From Paucidesulfovibrio gracilis DSM 16080 (lineage in GTDB: Bacteria > Desulfobacterota > Desulfovibrionia > Desulfovibrionales > Desulfovibrionaceae), in assembly GCF_900167125.1 (NCBI RefSeq), contig NZ_FUYC01000021.1:1-37048 (forward strand): DNA of 37,048 nucleotides, written 5' to 3'. Each line of letters begins with the position of its first letter. Position 1 is the stretch's first letter. Positions 25,261-33,516 of this stretch are shown piece by piece. Made by a program: the position numbers and the translations under genes. The notes beneath the pieces are model-generated. The model had not been told where the DNA came from. It ran no database searches and was given only the letters and a program-made list of their open reading frames with translations.

Positions 25261-26061
25261 AGTACTTCCTGGTTTGCGCAGTGCAGAAAACAGTGCCACA
25301 ATAATTATAATAAACCTGAAATAAAGGGAAGGGCTGACGAGCAATTCGATGAAGTCCCAACCGCTTCCCCTGCTGGACGAAGGCCGCGTATCGCCCCCCG
25401 GAGTGTATACTTCCCGGTGTGAAAAGTTATGGAAAAGCGGACCACTGAACCTACCGTCAGCACACGTTGCCGACGGACTGAGCGGCGTCTTCCGGGGAAT
25501 GATTTTTTTTGAGATATTTCATGTAGGACCGGGATGCAATGCCAAAGGGTGGCAAACCGTAAAAAACAAGAACCGAAGCGCATGCTTCCAGGCGATGCAG
25601 CCGGACCCTCTTGAACCGTGCCGAAGGAGCAGGGGATGCAAGCCGCATGGCCAGAACAAGAAATGCTTTTTGCACGGTCATACCCCGCAGGGGCAACCAC
25701 GTTGCATACCGGGCAAAACAAGAATCCAAGCGGGGGCGGAGTGAATGGAAGATCGTCACATCCCGTGCAAGGATAAGCGACTCGCACCGAGGATATCCAT
25801 CTGATACAATTGAGAAGGTCCGATGGGCGCGATTTCCGAGAGGGGCACGAGGGAATATCAAAAACCGGCACCCATCGGGACCAAACCCAAGATATAGGCT
25901 GAAGGGGAAATCTTCAAGAGAAAGTGAAAGAGATTTTCCGTTTTTTCAACGGATACCGAACAGTGTTAACAAAAAGTATGATAAATATGCACTTGAAAAC
26001 ATAATTAAAAATTGGAAAGAAATGCACGAAACGGAAACGAAAAATGCGTGAGGGTACTCAC
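25261..26061. other. 801-bp region without a recognised gene
   Basis: This lies between divergent genes. Open frames exist on both strands, but their composition is poor in protein character and they lack ribosome sites. A minus-strand 21-codon frame from ATG 25522 (MKYLKKNHSPEDAAQSVGNVC) reads plausibly but has no Shine-Dalgarno. From about 25900 the DNA becomes AT-rich, with a weak CCGTT/AACGG stem (25938-25952). It probably contains the promoter of the CPBP gene. Confidence 0.45.
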
Positions 26062-26673
26062 ATGCGGCGCTGGGCGGAACTGATATGTTTGTTCATTTTG
26101 CTGCCAACCGCCATGGCTCTGGAATGGTTGCCCGGGGCCAAACTGTTCTGGCTGCTGGGGGCGGCTCTGGGGTGCGGCATTTGGTTGGCCGTTTCCGCTC
26201 CCGGCGGAAAAAAATGGCGAATAACGCGTCCCGGCCCGCTTCCTGCCGGAATGCTCTGGCGCATTGGGGTTGCCGCAGTGGTTGTGACGGCATTGACCCT
26301 GGTTCTGCATCCAGAGCGGTTTTTGGAGTTGCCTCGCCGCCGGACAGGGCTGTGGCTGTTGATCATGGCGCTTTACCCCATGCTTTCGGCCTGGCCCCAG
26401 GAGATCATCTACCGGGGATTTTTCTTTCAACGATATGCCGCATTGTTTCACCGTCCATGGGCCATGATTCTGGCCAGCGGCGCTGTGTTCGCCTATGTGC
26501 ATGTGATCTATGCCAACACCTTGGCCCTGAGTCTCTCCCTGGTTGGCGGCGTGCTTTTGTCGCAGGCGTATGCACGGGATCAGTCGCTGTTTTGGGTTAC
26601 CGTGGAACATGCGGCTTACGGACTGTTGGTCTTTACGCTGGGACTTGGCCGGTATTTTTACCAGGGGGGGTAA
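26062..26673 (+). CDS. CPBP-family intramembrane protease-like protein
   Basis: This 203-residue protein has about six transmembrane helices. The CPBP (Abi/Rce1-type) motifs are present: PQEIIYRGFFFQR (Gln113-Glu114, Arg118), FAYVHVIYAN (His147) and EHAAYG (His183). The usual first Glu of the EExxxR motif is Gln here, a variant that occurs in the family; activity is plausible but not certain. Two ATGs are close together; the one at 26062 is preferred because GAGG lies about nine bases upstream, while ATG 26044 lacks a site. Relatives cleave prenylated or membrane peptides, or act in bacteriocin self-immunity. No bacteriocin gene is recognisable nearby. Confidence 0.85.
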   Translation: MRRWAELICLFILLPTAMALEWLPGAKLFWLLGAALGCGIWLAVSAPGGKKWRITRPGPLPAGMLWRIGVAAVVVTALTLVLHPERFLELPRRRTGLWLLIMALYPMLSAWPQEIIYRGFFFQRYAALFHRPWAMILASGAVFAYVHVIYANTLALSLSLVGGVLLSQAYARDQSLFWVTVEHAAYGLLVFTLGLGRYFYQGG

Positions 26674-27080
26674 CACCCGGCACAAGCCATACGGGGATGA
26701 TCCGTGGCATCCCCTGGAATGCAAAATATCGATGATCGACCACCCGTCCGGCAAGGGCCGAATCCAGGTCAGGAAGGCAGGATTTCTTCGTGGATTCCGT
26801 TGCGGAAGTGTGCTTCATTGCCAAAGGGAATGCACCTGGTCGCCGCACAAAAGTATTGCAAGCAATATTTCAAAAATACAAATCCTAACTAATTGAAATA
26901 GTATGGTTATTATGCAAAAAATACTATTTTTTGCAAGTGCTTTCCCGGCGGGAAATACTCAGGGCAAGGCAAAGAAAAGCAATACCGTGTGTTGAGGTGG
27001 ATTTGCATAATGATATTCTATAGTAGAAAAAGTCTATAAAAAATATAGAGAGTGTTCGCAAACAAGAGCGAGGAAAGAGT
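26674..27080. other. 407-bp intergenic region with two adjacent inverted repeats
   Basis: There is no protein-like reading frame. The last 200 bases are strongly AT-rich and probably hold the promoter of the DUF4139-like gene. Two perfect inverted repeats lie side by side at 26913-26935 and 26941-26955. Confidence 0.5.
26913..26935. promoter_or_regulatory. Perfect 10-bp inverted repeat
   Basis: TGCAAAAAAT and ATTTTTTGCA flank ACT. A second perfect repeat, TTTCCC-GGC-GGGAAA, follows five bases later at 26941-26955. The pair lies 125-170 bases upstream of the next start codon and could be an operator region; the first stem is too AT-rich for a good terminator. Confidence 0.45.
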
Positions 27081-28502
27081 ATGTACAAAAACATCGTGTT
27101 GGCGATTTGCTGCTGCGTGGCCATGTTGTCCGGAGGGCAGGCGGCGCCGGCGGCCCAGAGCGGGGACGTGGAGTCCACGTCCGTGACGGTCTACCCCACG
27201 GGACAGGCCTTGGTCACGGAGGTGCGGCATATGGATCTGCCGGAGTCCGGCGGGGTGGCCTATCCCGGTGCTGCTGCAACATTGGATCCCACTTCCGTGG
27301 GCCTGCGTTCCCTGGATGAACCGGATCGGGTTCTGGTGCGGTCCCTGCGTGTGCTGCCGTCGGCGGCCGATGCCGGAGGGGTGCTGCGCAGCTATGTAGG
27401 GCGCAAGGTCCGGGCGGTATTGCCGGATACGGAGCGGGCCGATCGCCGTCAGGCCCGGGACGCGGTGCTGCTTTCGGTCTCATCGGGTCGCGCGGTATTG
27501 GACCTGGGCGACCAGCTGTATGTTGGCCCGCTGGACGCGGTGTTGCTGCCCGTGGACGAAGCGCGGCCGCGATCCGAATCCGCGTTGCTGCTGGACGTTC
27601 GCAATGAGGGGGAACGCAACCAACGGGTGGAGGTGTCGTATCTTGCCGGGGGGCTGGACTGGAGCGGGGATTGCGCTTTGAGTCTGGATGCCGCCGGGGA
27701 GCAGGGGAGTCTTTCCTGCTGGGCCACGTTGAAGAACCACACAGGCAAGCATTTTCAGGATGCTGATCTGCGTCTTGTGGCCGGTGAGGTTCACCGCGCT
27801 CCGCAGCCCATGCCCATGCGTATGAAAATGCAGGCCGCCGTCGCCTTGGAGGAATCCATGGGCAATGGAGCTGCTCTCCGGCAGGCCGGTGACTATCATG
27901 TCTTTGAGGTGCCGTTCCAGGCGGATTTGGCAGAGGGCCAGACCACACGGTTGCTGCTCGGGTCCGCAGGGAGCGTGCAGGTAGGCCGGGAGCTGGTGGT
28001 CCGGGGCCATGCCCGGCACCGCATCGGCGAAGGCGGTCCGCAGACCCGGCCCGTGGAAAATGTGCTCGTGCTGCGCAATACCCCGGAAAATGGCCTCGGC
28101 TCGCCGTTGCCTGCGTCACTGGTGCGGGTTTATCGCGCCATGCAGGGAGGCGGGCGCATCCTGGAGGGGGAAACCCATATGGACGACCTGCCCGTTGGGG
28201 AAACGGTCCGGCTGGCGCTCGGCAATGCATTTGACCTGCGGGCCGAGCGCACCATGTTGGCCTACGAGCGGACGAGCAAGCACAGCGTGCGCGTGCAGTG
28301 GCGCATTGAGCTGCGCAATTCCGGAGCTAAAAAGCGAAGCGTAATGATACTTGAAAAACTTCAGGATGATTGGAAAATAAGAGATACAAACTTTGATTAT
28401 GTAAAAGAAAATGCTAACACGGTACGCTGGAATTTGACCGTGCCTCCGGGGTCCGAGCCGGTGAAGCTGCACTACACGGCGGACATCTCCTGGCCGTCCT
28501 GA
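27081..28502 (+). CDS. Secreted DUF4139-like protein
   Basis: This 473-residue protein has a signal peptide of about 22 residues (cleavage after SGGQAA or nearby), so it should be periplasmic. An N-terminal region with SVTVYPTGQALVTEVR (mucoidy-inhibitor/DUF4140-like outline) is followed by a beta-rich C-terminal domain. The latter includes LLLDVRNEGERNQRVEVSYL and the late segment VRWNLTVPPGSEPVKLHY, typical of DUF4139 proteins. Function is unknown. Codons for residues around 415-450 (28325-28425) are strikingly AT-rich compared with the rest, though the frame is intact. The gene is monocistronic, with a strong terminator 50 bases after the stop. The upstream region carries two inverted repeats. 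Confidence 0.82.
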   Translation: MYKNIVLAICCCVAMLSGGQAAPAAQSGDVESTSVTVYPTGQALVTEVRHMDLPESGGVAYPGAAATLDPTSVGLRSLDEPDRVLVRSLRVLPSAADAGGVLRSYVGRKVRAVLPDTERADRRQARDAVLLSVSSGRAVLDLGDQLYVGPLDAVLLPVDEARPRSESALLLDVRNEGERNQRVEVSYLAGGLDWSGDCALSLDAAGEQGSLSCWATLKNHTGKHFQDADLRLVAGEVHRAPQPMPMRMKMQAAVALEESMGNGAALRQAGDYHVFEVPFQADLAEGQTTRLLLGSAGSVQVGRELVVRGHARHRIGEGGPQTRPVENVLVLRNTPENGLGSPLPASLVRVYRAMQGGGRILEGETHMDDLPVGETVRLALGNAFDLRAERTMLAYERTSKHSVRVQWRIELRNSGAKKRSVMILEKLQDDWKIRDTNFDYVKENANTVRWNLTVPPGSEPVKLHYTADISWPS

Positions 28503-28553
28503 GTGGTGGGGACGCCGGCCAAATAGAACTGTTCGCGCTGCATAGCAAACGCG

Positions 28554-28596
28554 CGCCGCTCTGAAACAGGAGATGTTTTGGAGCGGCGTTTATTTT
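28554..28596 (+). terminator. Rho-independent terminator of the DUF4139-like gene
   Basis: CGCCGCTC pairs with GAGCGGCG (28554-28561 and 28581-28588). An inner AAAC/GTTT pairing lies between them, and the T-rich tail tttatttt follows. Confidence 0.88.
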
Positions 28597-28659
28597 GGGA
28601 GGCAGGATGCGTTGTGTGGGCTATGGACGGGCCTTGTCCAACGCATGGGGTTGGGGCGC

Positions 28660-29217
28660 TTAGGGCGTTTGGGGCGGTGCCGGGTGCGCAGGGGTGAAGG
28701 CGGCTCCCAAAAACGCGGCATACCCTTGCTCCAACGCCACTCCCGCGTGGGTGATGTCCTCGGCAAGCAGGTTTACGCGGTGTTCCCGGGAGTCAAGCCA
28801 GCCTTGGACCACGGCTCGGGCCGTGGGATAGTTGCGGGCGACGTTTTCCACCAGATGCGCGGCATTGCTGAGTCGAAAGCGTTCCTGGAATCCGTCGTGG
28901 CTGAGATGCCCCTGCCGAAGCATGAACGCGGCATGACGTTGGGCGAGGATGTCCAGGGCGTTGTGCCGCTGAAGCGGGGACAGATCCCGGCGAACGCGGG
29001 CCAGGTTGATTTCCTGCAAGAGTTGCTTTGCCGTGGGAACCGCAGCATCGCCGCCGTGCGGAAAATCACGCTTGGAGACATACGGAGCCGGGTTCAACCC
29101 GGTGTCCATGGCGCATCCCGTACACGTCGCAAGGCAGAGCAGAATGAGGAGAAACATCCGGATGCGCTGCATGCCGAGCAGACAAACAACGCATCCGGGT
29201 TTGAAAAAAAGCATCAT
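28660..29217 (-). CDS. CAP/SCP-domain lipoprotein-like protein
   Basis: This 185-residue exported protein carries a CAP (SCP/PR-1, YkwD-like) domain at about 60-175. Markers are LLQEINLARVRRDLSPLQ, GHLSHDGFQERF and HRVNLLAEDITHAGVALEQ. CAP domains are small extracytoplasmic modules of varied or unknown activity. The N-terminus has a hydrophobic stretch ending in ATCTGC, an imperfect lipobox (Cys32 or Cys35). The ATG at 29217 overlaps the stop of the upstream gene as ATGA and has GGAG close upstream. A start at Met16 would give a more normal lipoprotein signal but lacks a ribosome site. It is the last gene of the minus-strand cluster that begins at 32441. Confidence 0.85.
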   Translation of the reverse strand: MMLFFKPGCVVCLLGMQRIRMFLLILLCLATCTGCAMDTGLNPAPYVSKRDFPHGGDAAVPTAKQLLQEINLARVRRDLSPLQRHNALDILAQRHAAFMLRQGHLSHDGFQERFRLSNAAHLVENVARNYPTARAVVQGWLDSREHRVNLLAEDITHAGVALEQGYAAFLGAAFTPAHPAPPQTP

Positions 29218-30419
29218 GCAAGCTCCGCCCAGGCCGCGTAGAGCGGATCCGCATTTTGCAGCACGGGATAGTAACGGTCCCGTTCGTCAAAGGGCCGGGA
29301 CCAGCCGCGTTCCGAGAGGGTTTGCAGGTTGCGGAATGCCTCAGTACCGAGAATCAACTCGGACAAAAAGCCCAGCCGTTCAAATTCATGAAGCTGTATC
29401 CAAAGATTCGTGACCTTGGGCGCGTGCCAGCGATTGGATACGCTGAGGCAGAGCACGCCGCCGGGCCGAAGCACCCGGGCCGCCTCGCGCATGACTTCCG
29501 CCGGACGGACAAGGTATTCCACGGACAGGCAGCAGAGCACCGCGTCAAAGGAACCGTCCGCAAAGGGCAGGGTGGACTGCTCGTTCAAATCCTGCACAAT
29601 GCCGGAGGTGATGTCCGGGTTGGCGTCCATCTCCTCCTGGTTCATGCCCAGGCCGGTGCAGCTGTTGAGTTTCAGGTTTTCCGGCAAATGGGACTGCCAC
29701 CCGGCCATGAGGTCGAGCACGTCCATGCCCGGCCGCAAGAGTTGACCATGCAGCGTCTGCAGGCGTTGCCGGGCCATGGAATCAATGTGCGGGACGAGCC
29801 GGGCCATGCGATGAAATGCTTCGTCGGGATCCTCGTTCGGACGGGTCAGGGGTGTGCCGTCCCAAAAGTCCGTGGCAGCTCCTCCGGCACGGCGCGCTTG
29901 AAGCCCGGGACCGTCCAGTACCTGGTCCATCCATTCCTGGCAGGAACCGCCCATTTCCGCCACTTTATCCCGCACCTCGAGCACTTCGAGCCGCAGGGCG
30001 AAATCCCGGCAGGTCATGGGGTGGTTGCGGTCGGCCACAAAGGAATCATCTTTTGTTTCAAGGACACGGAAGGGGCGCAGATTGGAGGGGTGAACCCCGA
30101 GGACGTTGTCCAGCAGGCCTTGCGGATAAAAGCGACCTTCCCGAGGGCGCAGTCCCGGGAGTTGCTGCCGTTCGGGATGAAAATCACGAAGCCGGTGCTC
30201 TCGGATCAAGGACGGCTTGGGCGGCAGGACCGAGATCCGGCAACAAAACTCCTCGCCCGGGTGCAGGCCGTCGATTCCAGAATGCACTTCCCCGGGGAGC
30301 AGATCACGCCAGAGGTTGATTTTCTGGGCCACAAACCGATCTGTGTGCCGGGCCGCGTCGCTCTCCCAGGTCAACTCGAAGAGAACGCTGCCGAGCGTAT
30401 CATTGGTGAGCTGTGTCAT
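29214..30419 (-). CDS. SlyD-like FKBP domain fused to a SAM-dependent methyltransferase
   Basis: This 401-residue cytoplasmic protein has two parts. Residues 1-155 look like a SlyD/FKBP-type fold: GIDGLHPGEEFCCRISV, then FVADRNHPMTCRDFALRLEV (NHP at 132-134), matching the NHPLAGK segment of SlyD. Residues 225-400 are a class I methyltransferase of the DLMSSWVSHLP type. Motif I reads DLMAGWQSHLP (236-246) and is followed by VQDLNEQSTLPFADGSFDAV, then EAARVLRPGGVLCLSVSNRW. Cofactor is SAM; substrate is unknown. The start is ATG 30419, though its ribosome site is weak. It follows the RsbW-like gene after 91 bases and overlaps the CAP gene by four. Confidence 0.82.
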   Translation of the reverse strand: MTQLTNDTLGSVLFELTWESDAARHTDRFVAQKINLWRDLLPGEVHSGIDGLHPGEEFCCRISVLPPKPSLIREHRLRDFHPERQQLPGLRPREGRFYPQGLLDNVLGVHPSNLRPFRVLETKDDSFVADRNHPMTCRDFALRLEVLEVRDKVAEMGGSCQEWMDQVLDGPGLQARRAGGAATDFWDGTPLTRPNEDPDEAFHRMARLVPHIDSMARQRLQTLHGQLLRPGMDVLDLMAGWQSHLPENLKLNSCTGLGMNQEEMDANPDITSGIVQDLNEQSTLPFADGSFDAVLCCLSVEYLVRPAEVMREAARVLRPGGVLCLSVSNRWHAPKVTNLWIQLHEFERLGFLSELILGTEAFRNLQTLSERGWSRPFDERDRYYPVLQNADPLYAAWAELA

Positions 30420-30510
30420 ACAGTTGAGAATAGTTCTTCTCTCATAGAAAGCAAGAACGGAATCGAATTGGGCTGAATCAGGGAAAAGGCGGAAGATTCC
30501 AAGGAATGGA

Positions 30511-31038
30511 TCAGCTCCTGGATGCGGCGTCCGGTACGGGAGGCGTCGGCGTGAGGTCCAGCACCAGTTCAATGTGGTTTTGCCCGTTGCGGCGGCAGTA
30601 ACGAAAATCCCTGGCCACGCTGCGGACCATGCTCAGGCCCAAACCGCCCACAGGTGCGTCGCAAAGGGAGCAGTCCAGGCAGGACGCTGGTGCGGTGCGC
30701 GGGTCAAAGGGATTGCCGTCATCCGCGATGATCAGTCGCAGGGCGGCCGGTTCCACCTGAAGGGAAAGTCGGATCAGATGTTCCTCACCTTGGGGAAACG
30801 AATACTTAATGCAGTTGGTCACCAGTTCCTCGATGACCATATGGGCGGTGAAACGGGTTCGTTCCGGCAGGCCGCAGGACGCCATAAAGCCTTCGGCTTC
30901 GCGGGAAAGCGAAGCCAACTCATCCATGCGGTTGGGTACCGTGGTGTTCCAGGCCTGATGTTTCACAACGTCTGCTCCCAAGCGTGCCCGCTGGTCCAAA
31001 GAAGCATACCAGTGCCGCGCCGTGATTGCCAGCGTCAT
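30511..31038 (-). CDS. RsbW-like ATP-binding protein (HATPase_c_2) with cysteine cluster
   Basis: This 175-residue protein is a GHKL ATPase of the anti-sigma-factor kinase type. It has an N-box EELVTNCIKYS (Glu70/71, Asn75), G1 box DDGNPFDP (107-113) and G2 box GGLGLSMVRS (131-140). Such proteins phosphorylate a STAS antagonist or bind a sigma factor. Unusually, a CxxCxxC motif (Cys120, 123, 126) lies in the ATP lid just before the G2 box. The ATG at 31038 overlaps the preceding gene's stop as ATGA; a later start is possible, as the first 30 residues are not conserved in the family. No STAS, PP2C phosphatase or sigma factor is encoded nearby. Confidence 0.85.
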   Translation of the reverse strand: MTLAITARHWYASLDQRARLGADVVKHQAWNTTVPNRMDELASLSREAEGFMASCGLPERTRFTAHMVIEELVTNCIKYSFPQGEEHLIRLSLQVEPAALRLIIADDGNPFDPRTAPASCLDCSLCDAPVGGLGLSMVRSVARDFRYCRRNGQNHIELVLDLTPTPPVPDAASRS

Positions 31039-32441
31039 TCCGGAAGCGGTAAAGCGGTCATGCCGCTGACACCCTCAAGCAGGGAGCCGCCCTGGGAATC
31101 AAAGGCCGGATGTTCGAGGCCCGGTGTCAATGTGGTCACCACGGTCCGTCCCACCACGATGCGGCCCGGTGTGGGACCGTGTTCGTGTGTGCCGCGAATT
31201 CCCCACATGTTGTGAAAAATAACGGGTCGTCCGGAATGGACCCCGGCAAACAGCATGATGTGACCGGGCTTGTAGATCATGGTGAGCAGAGGGCGGCCTT
31301 GACGCAGCAACGCGGATTCCTTGGCCCCGGGCGAAAGAGAAGAAAGGTCCGTGAAGGAACCGGATCCGGCCTGGGCCTTGGAGTTGCGCGGCAGGTAGAT
31401 GCCAAAGGGGGCAAAGAGATCCAGCAGCGTGGAGGAGCAGTCCCGATTTTCAAATAATCCGCCCCATCCGTAGGCTTGGCCCATGAACTGGTTGCCCAGG
31501 GCAGCCACGTTCCAAGGGGTGAGCACGAGCGGGAATGGCGTGGCGTCGTCCTTGGAAAGCGTTGCCGGAAGCAGAACAGCCCGGCCGCTGGCTTGTTGGA
31601 CCGGCAGTAAGAGGCGCCATGCGGAATCCGGATCAGATGCATGGTCCGGATCGCGCAGCAGAACCATGCCCACGCGGGCGCGGGCAAGATACGGAACCGA
31701 AGCGGTAGCCGATTCCTTGGCCGGGGAAGCGGTACGGAAGATGGGCGCGTGGTCGCGGACCACGGCAAGAAGGTCGCCGCCTGCGTAGCGGTGAATCAAG
31801 TCGGCGTCCACAGGGGCCAGGTCCGAAGTGGGCATCCAGCCCTTTACTCTTCCGGTCTCGACCAGCGCCCAGCTGCGATCGGCGCTGAGGTGGGCCACAA
31901 ATAACGGGGTGCCGCACCAGACCGCACTGTTCTGGGCCATATCAAAGGGATACCCCTCGCCAGGGAGCGAAAAATCGCGAAACATGGGCTTGTGGGTCGG
32001 GAGGAGTCGCAGGGACGAGCTTGCAACGGTGATGGCGGGGAAGGAAGCGTTGGGAAAATGGGCGAGGTCGGCATTGTGTTGCAGAGCTTCGCCCCAGGAA
32101 CGGGGTCGAGGCAGGGTATTTTCGCCAAAAACCCGGGATTCCAGAGCGCGGCGCAGGTACGGCGCAAACAGGGATGCCTTGAAGCTGGGAGCGGTTCGCC
32201 GCCATGGGGAAAAAAAGGCCGTGCGGAAGGAACTGGCCAGGGCGTTGCGCTGTTGGCTGGAGAGCACGGGGGAATGCGCGGTTTGGGGGTCAAGATACGC
32301 CGTGAGATCCTGCGGGAGTTGCGCGAGGTCGCGAATCGGCTGCTGCCGGGGATGCAGGGCGCAGCCTGCAAGCAGACCTGCAACAAGCAGAACAAGTGTA
32401 CAAAGGCAAAGCCGCGTACAAGGGAGACGAGTATCTTTCAT
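31035..32441 (-). CDS. NlpC/P60 peptidoglycan hydrolase lipoprotein with SH3 domains
   Basis: This is a 468-residue outer-membrane or periplasmic lipoprotein. Its signal peptide ends in the lipobox LLAGC (Cys at about 26). An N-terminal NLPC_P60-associated region follows (LAQLPQDLTAYL onwards), then two SH3-like regions (about 150-300, including WALVETGRVKGWMP), and a C40 peptidase domain. The catalytic Cys335 lies in ENRDCSSTLLDLFAPFG and His394 in YKPGHIMLFAG. It should cleave peptide stems of peptidoglycan. The start at 32441 is chosen because the signal peptide begins there, although the ribosome site is weak. It is the first gene of the cluster and overlaps the RsbW-like gene by four bases. 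Confidence 0.9.
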   Translation of the reverse strand: MKDTRLPCTRLCLCTLVLLVAGLLAGCALHPRQQPIRDLAQLPQDLTAYLDPQTAHSPVLSSQQRNALASSFRTAFFSPWRRTAPSFKASLFAPYLRRALESRVFGENTLPRPRSWGEALQHNADLAHFPNASFPAITVASSSLRLLPTHKPMFRDFSLPGEGYPFDMAQNSAVWCGTPLFVAHLSADRSWALVETGRVKGWMPTSDLAPVDADLIHRYAGGDLLAVVRDHAPIFRTASPAKESATASVPYLARARVGMVLLRDPDHASDPDSAWRLLLPVQQASGRAVLLPATLSKDDATPFPLVLTPWNVAALGNQFMGQAYGWGGLFENRDCSSTLLDLFAPFGIYLPRNSKAQAGSGSFTDLSSLSPGAKESALLRQGRPLLTMIYKPGHIMLFAGVHSGRPVIFHNMWGIRGTHEHGPTPGRIVVGRTVVTTLTPGLEHPAFDSQGGSLLEGVSGMTALPLPE

Positions 32442-32714
32442 TGTTGAATGGTACTGTTGCAAGGGGAAAATAGCCAGTGGAATTCTGAAACACCTGGGAG
32501 AAATAGAGCGCTTTAAACACGTTGGCGGGTTGATGCCAGCCCGAGACCGTGCGTGGGGGGGTGAGAAAACAAAGGGTTGGTACATCGTGCCGATATGAAC
32601 CGAAACCGGAGGAAATCAAAACGATATCTTTCGCTTGTCATTCACAAGACCTGAAAAATGCAGTACAAGGAAACCAGTAATCCGGTTCGGACAACTGTAA
32701 CCAGGGGTAGGAGT

Positions 32715-32954
32715 ATGAGTTACAAGGAAAGTGATCTCCCGTTGACGTTAAAGCACGGGGAAATGCTGACCCTGGACGATGGGACCACCATCCGTTTTGA
32801 GAGTAACGGCGAAGCCAAGGATGTGATGATCAACGAGTCCTTTGCTCCGGCGGTGACGTTGTTCCCTTCCAATGATTTCTTCCATGATTATGCGGGAGGA
32901 ACCATCAAGATGACTGCGGCCTTTGAAGACGCCTTGGAAATCAGCAAGGCGTGA
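32715..32954 (+). CDS. Small hypothetical protein
   Basis: This 79-residue protein starts with MSYKESDLPLTLKHGEMLTL and looks like a compact beta-rich acidic domain; a DDGTTIRFESNGE segment lies in the middle. There is no signal peptide or membrane segment. The ATG at 32715 has GGGG seven bases upstream; an in-frame ATG at 32658 is less likely. It is divergent from the NlpC/P60 cluster and followed by a long hairpin that may end its transcript. I do not recognise a family. Confidence 0.7.
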   Translation: MSYKESDLPLTLKHGEMLTLDDGTTIRFESNGEAKDVMINESFAPAVTLFPSNDFFHDYAGGTIKMTAAFEDALEISKA

Positions 32955-33516
32955 CCCGCGCATCTGCCCACCTGGATCGCCATACAGGGGGCAGACGCTG
33001 TGTTGTGTCTTTCAGGCGGTATAAAAATAAAGCCGCCCAGCCTGCCGGAAGCGGAAGCCTCCGGCTGGAGATGCTTCCGCCGTGGACCGGTGTCGGGCTT
33101 TTCGAACCGGATATTGAGGCAACGCCCGGACCACGGCGGTTTTTGCTGGATAAATATCGTCACCAATCATCCGTCAGATATCTGAATAATGTCAGAGTAT
33201 GAATAGAATCGTCAGTTATCGACATTGCAAAGATGCAATGGCAAAAACGACGATTGCCCTGTGGGGATGCTTCTCCCCCCTTGTCCCCGGAACAACGAAA
33301 CGCTACACCTGAAAGGACGAAAGAGTAACCGCTAAAAACGTGACCGCAGGTTGTTCGAAAAAATCAGGAACGCAGGGCGTGAACAATTGCAACGCCGAAT
33401 GCGTCTGCTCTGCGGGAAAAGCGGTCCACTGCAAGTTGCCACCGGGCGGCCCGTTTTGCAAAACAGCTGTTTCGTCGCAATACACACCAACGCCGTCCGC
33501 GGCAGAGAGGGGGACC
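32955..33516. other. 562-bp intergenic region with competing hairpins
   Basis: No convincing gene is present. At 33044-33144 several stems overlap: GCCGGA/TCCGGC (33044-33065), CGGAAGC/GCTTCCG (33046-33079) and a long stem ending in T5 (33077-33144). A 7-bp stem CATTGCA/TGCAATG lies at 33223-33240. The rest shows nothing I can identify. Confidence 0.5.
33077..33144 (+). terminator. Terminator-like hairpin with long loop
   Basis: CCGCCGTGG-A-CCGG pairs with CCGG-A-CCACGGCGG (one A-A mismatch), followed by five T residues at 33140-33144. The loop is about 35 bases. It would end the transcript of the gene at 32715-32954. Confidence 0.6.

Noticed and set aside
25305-25871. Long minus-strand frames between the third GGDEF gene and the CPBP gene
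   Set aside because: No domain, no ribosome site, Cys/Pro/Arg-rich composition and no supporting context. Only a 21-codon piece reads plausibly, and it lacks a Shine-Dalgarno.
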